Of a stretch of DNA of 64,000 bases, positions 16,746-24,386 are shown one piece after another (position 1 is the stretch's first letter; the number at the start of each line of letters is the position of its first letter). The DNA lies in the NCBI RefSeq assembly GCF_049310885.1, contig NZ_JBMDYO010000003.1, positions 248,001 to 312,000 of the forward strand. The letters run 5' to 3'. The notes beneath the pieces are model-generated. The model was not told the origin of the DNA, did not search any database, and saw only the letters and a list, made by a program, of their open reading frames with translations. This stretch comes from CAYZJV01 sp049310885. GTDB lineage: Bacteria; Spirochaetota; Spirochaetia; Sphaerochaetales; Sphaerochaetaceae. A program made the translations under genes and the position numbers.

Positions 16746-17692
16746 TGTGATGGATTCTCCTTGTGGTTTGAATCGAAGAATGTGAGGATCTCCGATGTGA
16801 GTTCTTTCTGGATCGATGGATACATCAGCAGGATGTGGCGATTATGGTCACTGGTCATACGGGTCGTCCTAGATTTGAATGGTTGTGCCTGTACTGCCGA
16901 CTGGATAATACCCAAGTTTTGGAATGCGATGGTCTTGTCCCCTTCATCATGAATTGAGAAGAGGGGAACGGTAATCTGATGTAGGTTTCTCCTGATGTCT
17001 TTCAGTGCATGCATAAAGCTCACTCCGCCTTTCACAAAAGCCCCTCCATAACCAATCCATAGCTCTTCACCATCATTCTTCTTTTTCCCTCCAGTATGGA
17101 TACGGGGGCGAATGGCAGGTGTGACCAGCGAGACCAAACGCATGAAATAATATCCCCATTTTTGTATGACGCCCAATGCCAAATCATTTAGAAAAACTGG
17201 AGCGGCAATCGTAGCTAGGGCATCGGGAGCATTGGAAGTCCCCGAGAATTCTTCTCCCAATCTGAGAGCCATGGCACCACCCATGGATGTCCCTATGACA
17301 AATAGGTGGTCATATTCACTCCGTTTGTCCTTATAATAGGCCTGCAGATACTCATACCATTGGGTAAATGTCGTTTGATATAGGTCCTTTGGCTTGGTTC
17401 CGAATCCAGGTAATAGGGGGGCATATACATCATAACCATATCCATAGGCTTCATGGGCTGCATACTCATAGGTATACGGAGTACTCGGATACCCATGGAT
17501 CATGATGATAGCCTGCTTAGCCGGAGGATCATGTTGAAGGATAATAGGGAGGCAGCGAGGATCGAATACCTGGTCTTCGTTTGGATTGATCGGTTCAGTC
17601 TGTTTGTCCCGATATCCCCAAAGGAGAGCACTCCAGCTGAAAGCTAATAGCAATACTGCTGCAACAAGGATATATACCATACAAACCAGCAT
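16742..17692 (-). CDS. Membrane-anchored alpha/beta hydrolase
   Basis: A serine hydrolase of about 316 residues with an N-terminal hydrophobic anchor (VCMVYILVAAVLLLAFSW). The oxyanion stretch IMIHGYPSTP, the nucleophile elbow GTSMGGA and the late Asp and His (HDEGDKTIAF, SDHNRHILL) complete a catalytic triad like that of carboxylesterases and monoacylglycerol lipases. The start is uncertain: ATG at 17692 is reported, while a TTG at 17716 would add eight residues including ARR; neither has a clear Shine-Dalgarno sequence. The substrate is likely an ester or acylglycerol near the membrane. It is transcribed with dCMP deaminase, without an obvious functional link. Confidence 0.85.
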   Translation of the reverse strand: MLVCMVYILVAAVLLLAFSWSALLWGYRDKQTEPINPNEDQVFDPRCLPIILQHDPPAKQAIIMIHGYPSTPYTYEYAAHEAYGYGYDVYAPLLPGFGTKPKDLYQTTFTQWYEYLQAYYKDKRSEYDHLFVIGTSMGGAMALRLGEEFSGTSNAPDALATIAAPVFLNDLALGVIQKWGYYFMRLVSLVTPAIRPRIHTGGKKKNDGEELWIGYGGAFVKGGVSFMHALKDIRRNLHQITVPLFSIHDEGDKTIAFQNLGIIQSAVQAQPFKSRTTRMTSDHNRHILLMYPSIQKELTSEILTFFDSNHKENPSQ

Positions 17693-17727
17693 AGACGATA
17701 ATCGACGAGCGAGCAAGTTCCAACACT

Positions 17728-17761
17728 GTTATATAATCACTCGTGATCTGTCAACAGATCA
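17728..17761 (-). promoter_or_regulatory. Promoter with palindromic operator before the alpha/beta hydrolase
   Basis: On the minus strand TTGACA (17749-17754) is followed by TATAAC (17728-17733) at 15 bases, or TAACAG at 17. The -35 box is embedded in TGATCTGTTGACAGATCA (17744-17761), whose 8-base arms are perfectly inverted. A repressor binding here would block polymerase. Confidence 0.5.
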
Positions 17762-17772
17762 TTAGGAACATG

Positions 17773-17801
17773 AAAAACGGCCCTCCCGATGGAGAGCCGT
17801 T
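17773..17801 (-). terminator. Terminator of the oad operon
   Basis: Read on the minus strand, AACGGCTCTCC and GGAGGGCCGTT pair around ATCG with one mismatch, followed by a T run. It lies about 20 bases after the oadB stop. Confidence 0.88.
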
Positions 17802-17821
17802 ACAAAGAAATCCAGTAATGA

Positions 17822-19048
17822 TTACATGAATACTGCCAAGGCAGGACGAAGACCGTCTACCAGAGGTTCCATGTAAGGGACAATAGCCAACAGGACACCA
17901 GCAGCTACTGCAGAACCAAGGACTCCAGCAACGTTCGGACCCATGGCATGCATGAGAAGGAAGTTCTGTGGGTTATACTCTTGGCCCACTTTACTGGAAA
18001 CACGCGCTGCCATAGGAACAGCAGAAACACCGGCAGAACCAATAAGTGGATTGACAGGGTGTTTCTTATCCAGCTTGTTCATCACCTTCGCTATAAGGAC
18101 ACCCGTTCCGGTACCGAATGCGAAAGCGACCATTCCCAGTACCAAGATTCCCAAGGTATTGAGGTTGAGGAAGTGGGCAGCCTCCATCTTCGAACCGACT
18201 GAGAGGCCGAGGAAGATGGTGACTGTGTTCATCAATGCGTTCTGCATCGTGTCACTCAATCGGTTGGTGACTCCACACTCTTTTGCTAGATTTCCAAACA
18301 TGAGAGCTCCAACGAGAGGTGTAGCCGAGGGGAGCAGGATCGCACATACCGTAAGAACAGAGATCGGGAAGAGAATCTTCTCGACCTTTGAAACGGGCCG
18401 AAGCTGTTCCATCTTAATCAAACGTTCCTCTTTTGTAGTGAGTAGACGCATGATAGGTGGCTGGATGATGGGAACCAAAGCCATGTATGAATATGCTGCG
18501 ACGGCAATCGAACCTAACAGATCCGGTGCTAGTCGGCTAGTCACATAGATAGCCGTAGGACCATCGGCACCACCGATTATACCGATTGAGGCTGCTGCAT
18601 GAAGGTCGAAATTGATTCCCGGCAAGAAGGAGAGCAAAAGAGCTCCCAACAGAGCGAGAAAGATACCTACCTGGGCTGCGGCACCTAATAGCAAGGTCTT
18701 AGGGTTTGCGATGAGTGGTCCGAAGTCGGTCATTGCTCCTACACCCATGAATATGAGGATTGGGAACAATCCCGTCTCGATACCCATGTCGTAGAGGAGT
18801 TTAATGAATCCGACACCTCCCGAAGTGCTGGAGGGGTCCACACCTGCAATATATGCGTATGGAATATTGGCTAGGATACAACCGAACCCGATAGTTACGA
18901 GCAAGAGAGGTTCGAAACCTTTTGCGATGGCTAGGTACAACAACACAAATCCCACGAGGATCATGATGAGATTGCCCCATCCACCGGCGGCAAGGAATCC
19001 AACCAGGCCGGTTGTCTGCCATAATTGCGAAAATGCTTGTCCAATCAT
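17822..19048 (-). CDS. oadB: Oxaloacetate decarboxylase beta subunit (Na+ pump)
   Basis: A 408-residue polytopic membrane protein that decarboxylates the biotin-bound carboxyl group and moves Na+ out of the cell. The strongly conserved GIIGGADGPTAIYV segment contains the Asp involved in Na+ transport, and PLIGSAGVSAVPMAARV with NFLLMHAMGPNVAGVLGSA matches the C-terminal conserved part of the family. GGGAG precedes the ATG. It is the last gene of oadG-oadA-oadB and ends just before a terminator. Methylmalonyl-CoA decarboxylase beta subunits look alike, but the adjoining carboxyltransferase subunit fixes the substrate as oxaloacetate or a close relative. Confidence 0.93.
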   Translation of the reverse strand: MIGQAFSQLWQTTGLVGFLAAGGWGNLIMILVGFVLLYLAIAKGFEPLLLVTIGFGCILANIPYAYIAGVDPSSTSGGVGFIKLLYDMGIETGLFPILIFMGVGAMTDFGPLIANPKTLLLGAAAQVGIFLALLGALLLSFLPGINFDLHAAASIGIIGGADGPTAIYVTSRLAPDLLGSIAVAAYSYMALVPIIQPPIMRLLTTKEERLIKMEQLRPVSKVEKILFPISVLTVCAILLPSATPLVGALMFGNLAKECGVTNRLSDTMQNALMNTVTIFLGLSVGSKMEAAHFLNLNTLGILVLGMVAFAFGTGTGVLIAKVMNKLDKKHPVNPLIGSAGVSAVPMAARVSSKVGQEYNPQNFLLMHAMGPNVAGVLGSAVAAGVLLAIVPYMEPLVDGLRPALAVFM

Positions 19049-19060
19049 GTCAAAACTCCC

Positions 19061-21172
19061 TTACCCGATTACTGCGAGTACGTCGTCCGCTTTCAACTGG
19101 TCGCCTTGTTTGACCAGGATCTTTTTCACCGTACCAGAGATAGGAGCGAAAATTTCGTTCTCCATCTTCATGGCTTCCATGACCAAGAGAAGACCATTTT
19201 GTTGTACCTGATCTCCCTCTTTTACATCGATACGCAAGACGAGTCCTGGCATCGGAGCCTTGACTTCGGTCTCTGCGCCAGAGGACGGAGCCGGAGTTGC
19301 ACTAGCTGCAGGTGCGGGTGCTGAAGGCGCTGCAGCTGCAGGTGCCCCTTCGCTACCGATAACAAGCAAGATTTCATCTGCATTGAGTTGGTCGCCCTGT
19401 TTTACCTTGATCTCTTTTACAGTGCCGGAAACAGGAGCGAAAATTTCGTTCTCCATCTTCATAGCTTCCATGACCATTAGCACATCATTCTCTTTTACCT
19501 TGTCACCTACCGATACGTTAGAACGGAGGATGAGTCCTGGCATGGGAGCTTTCACGGGAACATCGGCACCAGTGCTAGCGGCGGGAGCCGAAGCGTTGGT
19601 AGAAGGAGCTGCTATGCCCTCTTGGATATCAAGGGGATAGGCAACACCATTGACTACAGCTTGATTATCTTTCAGCTCGACGGCGTAGATGTTGTTGTTG
19701 ACCTTGACCGTATAGGCGTTTGAGCCACTTTTGGCTGGTGCAGGAGCAGCCGGCTCAGCTTTCTTCTCAGCACTCTTCAAACGCACGCCATTGACCTTTG
19801 CATTTCCAGACAGGAAGAGGATTCCCTTCTCCTTACAGGAAGCTGCGATGAAGATGTTCTCTTCCGTGATCTCAATATTTTCAGCCTTAAGCATAGCAAT
19901 AGCTGCATCTCGACCTTTCTTGGGATCCTTGTCATTAATATCGACAGCAATTTCTTTGGTCGGCTCCAGTTTAAGCTGCTCTGAAGATATTTTGACTACA
20001 GTTTCATCGGGTTCAACAGGAGTCCTTCCAAAGTAACCGAGTACCATTTTTCCATACCCCTCGGCAATTTTCTTCCAAGGACCGAACATGACATTGTTGA
20101 ATGCCTGCTGGAAATAGAATTGAGAAACAGGAGTTACACTTGTCGCATAACCACCCTTGGCTACGACATCGGCCATCGCATGTGTAATTTCAGCGAAGCG
20201 GTCCATGAGACCGTTGTCACGCAACATTTGCGTATTCGCAGTTAAAGCTCCACCAGGAAGAGGGGAGAATGGGATGATCGGGTTTACCTGAGTTGCTTCG
20301 GGGGGAAGGAAGTAATCACTCATGCAGTCCTGGAAAACGCGCTCAGCCTCCATGACTTTGTCGATATCGACATCGAGTGTAAAATCGGTTCCACGGAGAG
20401 CATGCCACATGGTAATCACGTCGGGCTGACACGTACCACCGGAGACCGGCACCATGGAAAGATCGACCTGATCTGCGCCTGCTTCCAAGGCACTCACATA
20501 CTGTTGGATACAGACTCCAGCGGTTTCATGGGAGTGGAATACGATATTCATATCCTTTCCAAGGAGCTTTCTTGCACGTTTGATGGTCTCATGTACGATC
20601 TTTGGTGTACTGGTTCCTGAAGCATCCTTGAAACAGACAGAATCATACGGAATTCCGGCATCAAGTATGTTCCTAAGTGTACTCTCGTAGAACTCCGGAT
20701 CGTGGGCTCCTGTAGCACCGGGAGGAAGCGCCATCATCGTTACACAGACTTCATGGCGGGCACCTGCTTCATGTATAGCCCTACCACTATCGATGAGGTT
20801 GTTCACATCGTTCAATGCATCGAAGTTTCGAATAGTTGATATACCGTGCTTCTTGAATAGATCGGCATGCATCTTGATGATATCGCGTGGCTGTGAATCG
20901 AGTCCGACTACATTGATACCTCTGGAAAGGGTCTGTAGATCGGCATCCGGTCCTGCCACTCGGCGGAAATCATCCATCATCTTGAATGCATCTTCATTGG
21001 TATAGAAATAGAGCGATTGGAATCGTGCTCCACCGCCTGCTTCAAAGTGATTGATTCCTGCAGCCTTGGCGGCTTCGACAGCTGGCAAGAAATCTTTGGT
21101 GAATACTCTGGCTCCATAGACCGATTGGAATCCGTCTCGGAAAGCCGTACACATGAATTTTACCTTTTTCAT
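19061..21172 (-). CDS. oadA: Oxaloacetate decarboxylase alpha subunit with two biotinyl domains
   Basis: A 703-residue protein: HMGL-like carboxyltransferase domain (about 1-290, metal site VFHSHETAG, catalytic Lys in VCFKDASG), conserved carboxylase domain (to about 480), then two biotin-carrier domains in tandem. Both have MEAMKME, with the biotinylated Lys at 572 and 669; the two 66-residue units agree at about 48 positions and are joined by an Ala/Pro-rich linker. The usual OadA has one such domain and about 590-600 residues, so the second unit is a recent-looking duplication. It moves the carboxyl group from oxaloacetate to biotin for OadB. AAGGAG precedes the ATG. Pyruvate carboxylase subunit B is a relative, but oadB and oadG alongside settle the role. 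Confidence 0.94.
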   Translation of the reverse strand: MKKVKFMCTAFRDGFQSVYGARVFTKDFLPAVEAAKAAGINHFEAGGGARFQSLYFYTNEDAFKMMDDFRRVAGPDADLQTLSRGINVVGLDSQPRDIIKMHADLFKKHGISTIRNFDALNDVNNLIDSGRAIHEAGARHEVCVTMMALPPGATGAHDPEFYESTLRNILDAGIPYDSVCFKDASGTSTPKIVHETIKRARKLLGKDMNIVFHSHETAGVCIQQYVSALEAGADQVDLSMVPVSGGTCQPDVITMWHALRGTDFTLDVDIDKVMEAERVFQDCMSDYFLPPEATQVNPIIPFSPLPGGALTANTQMLRDNGLMDRFAEITHAMADVVAKGGYATSVTPVSQFYFQQAFNNVMFGPWKKIAEGYGKMVLGYFGRTPVEPDETVVKISSEQLKLEPTKEIAVDINDKDPKKGRDAAIAMLKAENIEITEENIFIAASCKEKGILFLSGNAKVNGVRLKSAEKKAEPAAPAPAKSGSNAYTVKVNNNIYAVELKDNQAVVNGVAYPLDIQEGIAAPSTNASAPAASTGADVPVKAPMPGLILRSNVSVGDKVKENDVLMVMEAMKMENEIFAPVSGTVKEIKVKQGDQLNADEILLVIGSEGAPAAAAPSAPAPAASATPAPSSGAETEVKAPMPGLVLRIDVKEGDQVQQNGLLLVMEAMKMENEIFAPISGTVKKILVKQGDQLKADDVLAVIG

Positions 21173-21193
21173 AGGAACTCCTTGGATGTGTGT

Positions 21194-21466
21194 CTAGCGC
21201 TTCGAATGCGCGATTGCTGCGGCAACGGCCGCGGCGATCTCTGCTCCCGAATTATCGGCAACGGGTGAGCCAGAGACGGATACGGGACGTTTGGTCACAG
21301 TAGTGACTTTTTCGGGAAGGTACTTCTTTACGAACGCAGAAAGTCCTTTGGTCGTGAATACCAACAGCGTAAGGAAGAGGAATACAACCCCCATACCTAT
21401 GACCAGCAGTATCAGACCATTGTTTACTTGCTCGAGAAGAAGTTCTTTCGGCAATTGGTGTAGCAT
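21194..21466 (-). CDS. oadG: Oxaloacetate decarboxylase gamma subunit
   Basis: A 90-residue protein with one membrane helix near the N terminus (GLILLVIGMGVVFLFLTLLVF) and a charged, Ala-rich tail. Length, topology and its place directly before oadA fit OadG, which holds the alpha and beta subunits together and carries a zinc-binding tail. I chose the ATG at 21466 because AAGGAG lies eight bases before it; an upstream ATG in the same frame lies in the leader and has none. First gene of the oad operon, under the promoter at 21530-21558. Confidence 0.85.
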   Translation of the reverse strand: MLHQLPKELLLEQVNNGLILLVIGMGVVFLFLTLLVFTTKGLSAFVKKYLPEKVTTVTKRPVSVSGSPVADNSGAEIAAAVAAAIAHSKR

Positions 21467-21529
21467 GTGCTGTGCTCCTTGAATTTTATTGTATACACCG
21501 GTAATGACCGGGGTAAATGAATTCAATCT

Positions 21530-21558
21530 ACTATAGCTGGAATACGTATGTCTTTCAA
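21530..21558 (-). promoter_or_regulatory. Promoter of oadG-oadA-oadB
   Basis: On the minus strand TTGAAA (21553-21558), a 17-base spacer and TATAGT (21530-21535). The leader to oadG is roughly 55 bases and contains an ordinary AAGGAG ribosome site. Confidence 0.72.
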
Positions 21559-21623
21559 GGTATAAGTTTTATAAACTTCATCCCCTAGGTATAGTCTACG
21601 CTGTGACAGGGAGTCGATTATCC

Positions 21624-21652
21624 TTGATTTTTCCCTCTTCCCTCACTACAGT
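21624..21652 (+). promoter_or_regulatory. Promoter of mrp
   Basis: TTGATT (21624-21629), a 17-base spacer and TACAGT (21647-21652), about 23 bases before the mrp ATG; divergent from the oad promoter. Confidence 0.55.
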
Positions 21653-21675
21653 TTGGAGAGTATCGGAGGTAAAGG

Positions 21676-22494
21676 ATGGCCCCAATCGATTTCGGAAAAC
21701 GGGTAGAACAACGTACGGCCATACGGTCCCATATGGACAAGATCGAACGCAAAATTCTGGTCATGAGTGGGAAAGGTGGAGTGGGGAAAACCACGATAAC
21801 CGTCGGCTTGGCAAAAGCTTTGGCTGCCGAAGGGCTCCGGGTAGGAATTCTCGACATCGATTTGCATGGACCGAATGTAGCAAAGATGTTGGGTGTTGAT
21901 CTTGCCAATCGATTCCATCAAGGAGAAGACGGGCTGCTCGAACCGGTGGAAGTAATGCCGAACCTTCATATCGCGGGTGTCGATTCTGCCATGGAGGACC
22001 AAAGCGATGCGGTCATCTGGAGAGGTCCGATGAAGAGCATGGTAATTAACGATCTCTTGGCAAGAGTATCATGGGGGCCACTCGACTATTTGTTTATAGA
22101 CTCTCCCCCCGGCTCCGGTGACGAGCAATTGACTGTCTGTAAAAGCATTCTCGAGCTCACTGGAGCTATAATCGTTACAACAGCGCAAGAAGTCGCGATA
22201 CTGGACGCTGTGCGTAGTGTAACTTTCTGTCGTAAGATGCACATAGCTATCCTTGGACTTGTTGAGAATATGAGTGAGTTGGTATGTCCGCATTGCCACC
22301 ATGAGTTACGAGTGTTCGGCTCTGGTGGTGGAAACGAGATCGCCCGTAAGGTTGATGTTCCCTTCCTCGGATCGGTCCCCATGGCTGTTCATACAATGGA
22401 TGGTAAGGGGAATCCCGATCAGGTGTATGATTCGATTGCCAAAATAGCCAAGATACAAGTAGAGAGTATCCAATGTAGTAACCCAACAAAATAG
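21676..22494 (+). CDS. Mrp/NBP35-family iron-sulfur cluster carrier ATPase
   Basis: A 272-residue P-loop ATPase with the deviant Walker A MSGKGGVGKTT near residue 31, a DIDLHGPN switch region, SPPGSGD near 140 and the cluster-binding CPHC pair near 199. Proteins of this family bind a 4Fe-4S cluster at the dimer interface and pass it to apoproteins, fitting an organism rich in radical SAM and ferredoxin-type enzymes. GGAGG lies six bases upstream of the ATG at 21676. The TAG stop is embedded in the AGGAG site of the next gene, so the two are probably co-transcribed. Confidence 0.92.
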   Translation: MAPIDFGKRVEQRTAIRSHMDKIERKILVMSGKGGVGKTTITVGLAKALAAEGLRVGILDIDLHGPNVAKMLGVDLANRFHQGEDGLLEPVEVMPNLHIAGVDSAMEDQSDAVIWRGPMKSMVINDLLARVSWGPLDYLFIDSPPGSGDEQLTVCKSILELTGAIIVTTAQEVAILDAVRSVTFCRKMHIAILGLVENMSELVCPHCHHELRVFGSGGGNEIARKVDVPFLGSVPMAVHTMDGKGNPDQVYDSIAKIAKIQVESIQCSNPTK

Positions 22495-22506
22495 GAGAAC
22501 TGGATT

Positions 22507-23091
22507 TTGGAAGATGATATCCGTTTAACGTGGAAGACCATTGCGCGAAAGAAAGTTTTCGCTGGTCCAATCTTCGATGTATCAAGTGTGCAGAGAGCCT
22601 CAACCGATGGTCGGGTCGGTTCATTCATCGAGATTAATGCCCCCAAATGGGCAACAATCATCCCGTGGTTCAGAGATGATCAAGGGGTACCGCATTTCGT
22701 CATGGTAAGACAATATCGGCATGGCAGTGACTCTGTGACTATCGAATTTCCCGCAGGCACCGTTGATCCTGGGGAAGATCCCAAGGTCGCAGCCTTGCGC
22801 GAGTTGCGGGAAGAAACGGGCTTTGAGCCTATCGAAGACGTGATTTTTCTGGGCTCGATCTCTCCCAATCCAGCATTTATGAACAATCGTGTCTGGTTTT
22901 ACTTTGTTGAGGGGATCCGATACGTCGGCGAGCAGGTGCTCGATACCCACGAACAGCTCGATATTCTCACCATCCCAGTCAATACTGTTCTCGAATCAAT
23001 GGGAACCGGTCCATATGACAATGGGATCATGATGATCGCACAAGCGTATTTCTGGCGTTATGCTAAGAATCGTCCCGAACTACTCGACTAG
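22507..23091 (+). CDS. Nudix hydrolase, ADP-ribose pyrophosphatase type
   Basis: A 194-residue protein with a complete Nudix box (GTVDPGE, seven residues, RELREETGF) near residues 81-104. The preceding part (VMVRQYRHGSDSVTIEFPAG) resembles ADP-ribose or nucleoside-diphosphate-sugar pyrophosphatases, which hydrolyse ADP-ribose to AMP and ribose 5-phosphate. The start is TTG at 22507, nine bases after AGGAG; no in-frame ATG fits before the conserved region. It follows mrp closely and precedes a lipoprotein gene by nine bases, so the three form an operon. Confidence 0.88.
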   Translation: MEDDIRLTWKTIARKKVFAGPIFDVSSVQRASTDGRVGSFIEINAPKWATIIPWFRDDQGVPHFVMVRQYRHGSDSVTIEFPAGTVDPGEDPKVAALRELREETGFEPIEDVIFLGSISPNPAFMNNRVWFYFVEGIRYVGEQVLDTHEQLDILTIPVNTVLESMGTGPYDNGIMMIAQAYFWRYAKNRPELLD

Positions 23092-23100
23092 GAGAATACT

Positions 23101-23832
23101 ATGAAAAAATATGTTTTTATCCCCATTGCCCTCATTCTCATTATGCTGCTAAGCAGTTGTGAAACGACCTCTCTAATTGAAAGGAGCAGGACCATCTCGG
23201 TACAGGGGGTGGGTAAGGTGACGGTTGCCCCCGATATCGCATCCTTCTCTATAACAGTCTCCGAGCTAGCCGAGACTACTCGTGATGCTCAGCTTGAAAC
23301 CAATCGGAAAATTGGTGAGCTGTTGGCGATGATCAGGGAAGTAGGGGTCGAAGACAAGGACCTAGTGACTAGAGCATTGGAGTTTTTCCCCGAATACCGG
23401 TGGAAAGAGAATGAACAGATTTTGGTTGGGCAACGAGTACGGCAGACAATCCATGTTACCGTCAGGGGCATTGGGAGCGATACGAATCTTCTTCCTGAGT
23501 TGATTGATGAATTGGGGAGTGTTACCAATATTTCCATGAGTTCTATAAACTTTAGCAAAGAAGACACCTCTTCAGAGTATGCTGAGAGCAGGAAATTAGC
23601 CATGGAAAAGGCAATGCAGAAGGCTTCAGAGTACGCTGTGGCAGCTGGAATGACCTTGGGAGAACCAATTACGGTTTCCGATTATTCGACTTCTGACTAT
23701 CAAGGAGTAGCGCGAAATACCATGGTTAAGGCGGCTTCAGCTCCTATGATGGAGAGTATGGCGGTTGCCGATGTTCCAACTGGTGAACTTGCCATCACCA
23801 GTAGTGTTTCGGTTGTCTTCGAGTTATTATGA
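23101..23832 (+). CDS. SIMPL-domain (DUF541) lipoprotein
   Basis: A 243-residue predicted lipoprotein: signal peptide with lipobox LLSSC, Cys at residue 19. The mature part opens with ISVQGVGKVTVAPDIASFSITV, the typical first strand of SIMPL/DUF541 proteins, which form oligomeric periplasmic assemblies of mostly unknown role. TSSEYAESRKLAMEKAMQKA near 160 is the usual helix before the second half. AGGAG precedes the ATG. Its stop lies one base from the stop of the convergent acetyltransferase. Family firm, function unknown. Confidence 0.82.
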   Translation: MKKYVFIPIALILIMLLSSCETTSLIERSRTISVQGVGKVTVAPDIASFSITVSELAETTRDAQLETNRKIGELLAMIREVGVEDKDLVTRALEFFPEYRWKENEQILVGQRVRQTIHVTVRGIGSDTNLLPELIDELGSVTNISMSSINFSKEDTSSEYAESRKLAMEKAMQKASEYAVAAGMTLGEPITVSDYSTSDYQGVARNTMVKAASAPMMESMAVADVPTGELAITSSVSVVFELL

Positions 23833-23833
23833 T

Positions 23834-24343
23834 CTAATGGAAGCAATGAGGGTCGGTGTCTAGGAGCCGACACTCCTGATCGTAGGAAATATGCATGGTT
23901 GTGTGAGGGATGTTTGCCTCTACCGTCTGCTCTCCACTCTCTTCGAATCCGACCGAGGCATAGAACGATGACGCGTGCTGTTGGGCATGGATGTAGATCT
24001 TTCCCTCCAGATTGTTCATCCTGACAGCTCGTATCCCTTCTCTGATCAACAACTTTCCCAAGTGCCGTCCCCGATACTCCTTAAGGATAGCGATCCTTTC
24101 CAGTTTGATACCCTCTTCGGTCTCTCTGAAACGTAGGGTCCCTACCGGTATACCCTCTGTCCAGAGCAGTATGTGGCCGCATTCACTGTCTTTTCCATCT
24201 TGCTCGATTTCTATGGGTACGTGTTGTTCAGAAATGAATACCTGTTCCCGGATGACAATGCAGTCCAATAACGATTGCAGGTCGTATGGTTGACGTTGGG
24301 GGCCTTGGGGAATAATTACCACATGGCAGTCGGTTGTGTGCAT
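23834..24343 (-). CDS. GNAT-family N-acetyltransferase
   Basis: A 169-residue single-domain GNAT protein. The acetyl-CoA binding segment is LKEYRGRHLGKLLIREGI near residues 86-103, preceded by IKLERIAI and followed by IYIHAQQHASSFYASVGF, a standard GNAT order. The middle HILLWTEGIPVGTLRF is the beta-4 strand region. The substrate cannot be named. No Shine-Dalgarno sequence precedes the ATG, but a promoter with its -10 six bases away does, so the mRNA is probably leaderless. It sits 43 bases after the alpha-galactosidase stop on the same strand. Confidence 0.85.
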   Translation of the reverse strand: MHTTDCHVVIIPQGPQRQPYDLQSLLDCIVIREQVFISEQHVPIEIEQDGKDSECGHILLWTEGIPVGTLRFRETEEGIKLERIAILKEYRGRHLGKLLIREGIRAVRMNNLEGKIYIHAQQHASSFYASVGFEESGEQTVEANIPHTTMHISYDQECRLLDTDPHCFH

Positions 24344-24349
24344 ACCGAT

Positions 24350-24378
24350 ACTATAGCGACGACGTTCCCACGATGCAA
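24350..24378 (-). promoter_or_regulatory. Leaderless-type promoter of the acetyltransferase gene
   Basis: On the minus strand TTGCAT (24373-24378), 17 bases, TATAGT (24350-24355), six bases, ATG. The -35 box lies close to the alpha-galactosidase stop. Confidence 0.62.
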
Positions 24379-24386
24379 GTGACGCA

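Noticed and set aside
19140..19480. Short DNA repeat at 19150 and 19440 as a mobile or regulatory repeat
   Set aside because: Both copies lie in the biotinyl-domain coding sequences and reflect the conserved MEAMKMENEI segment.
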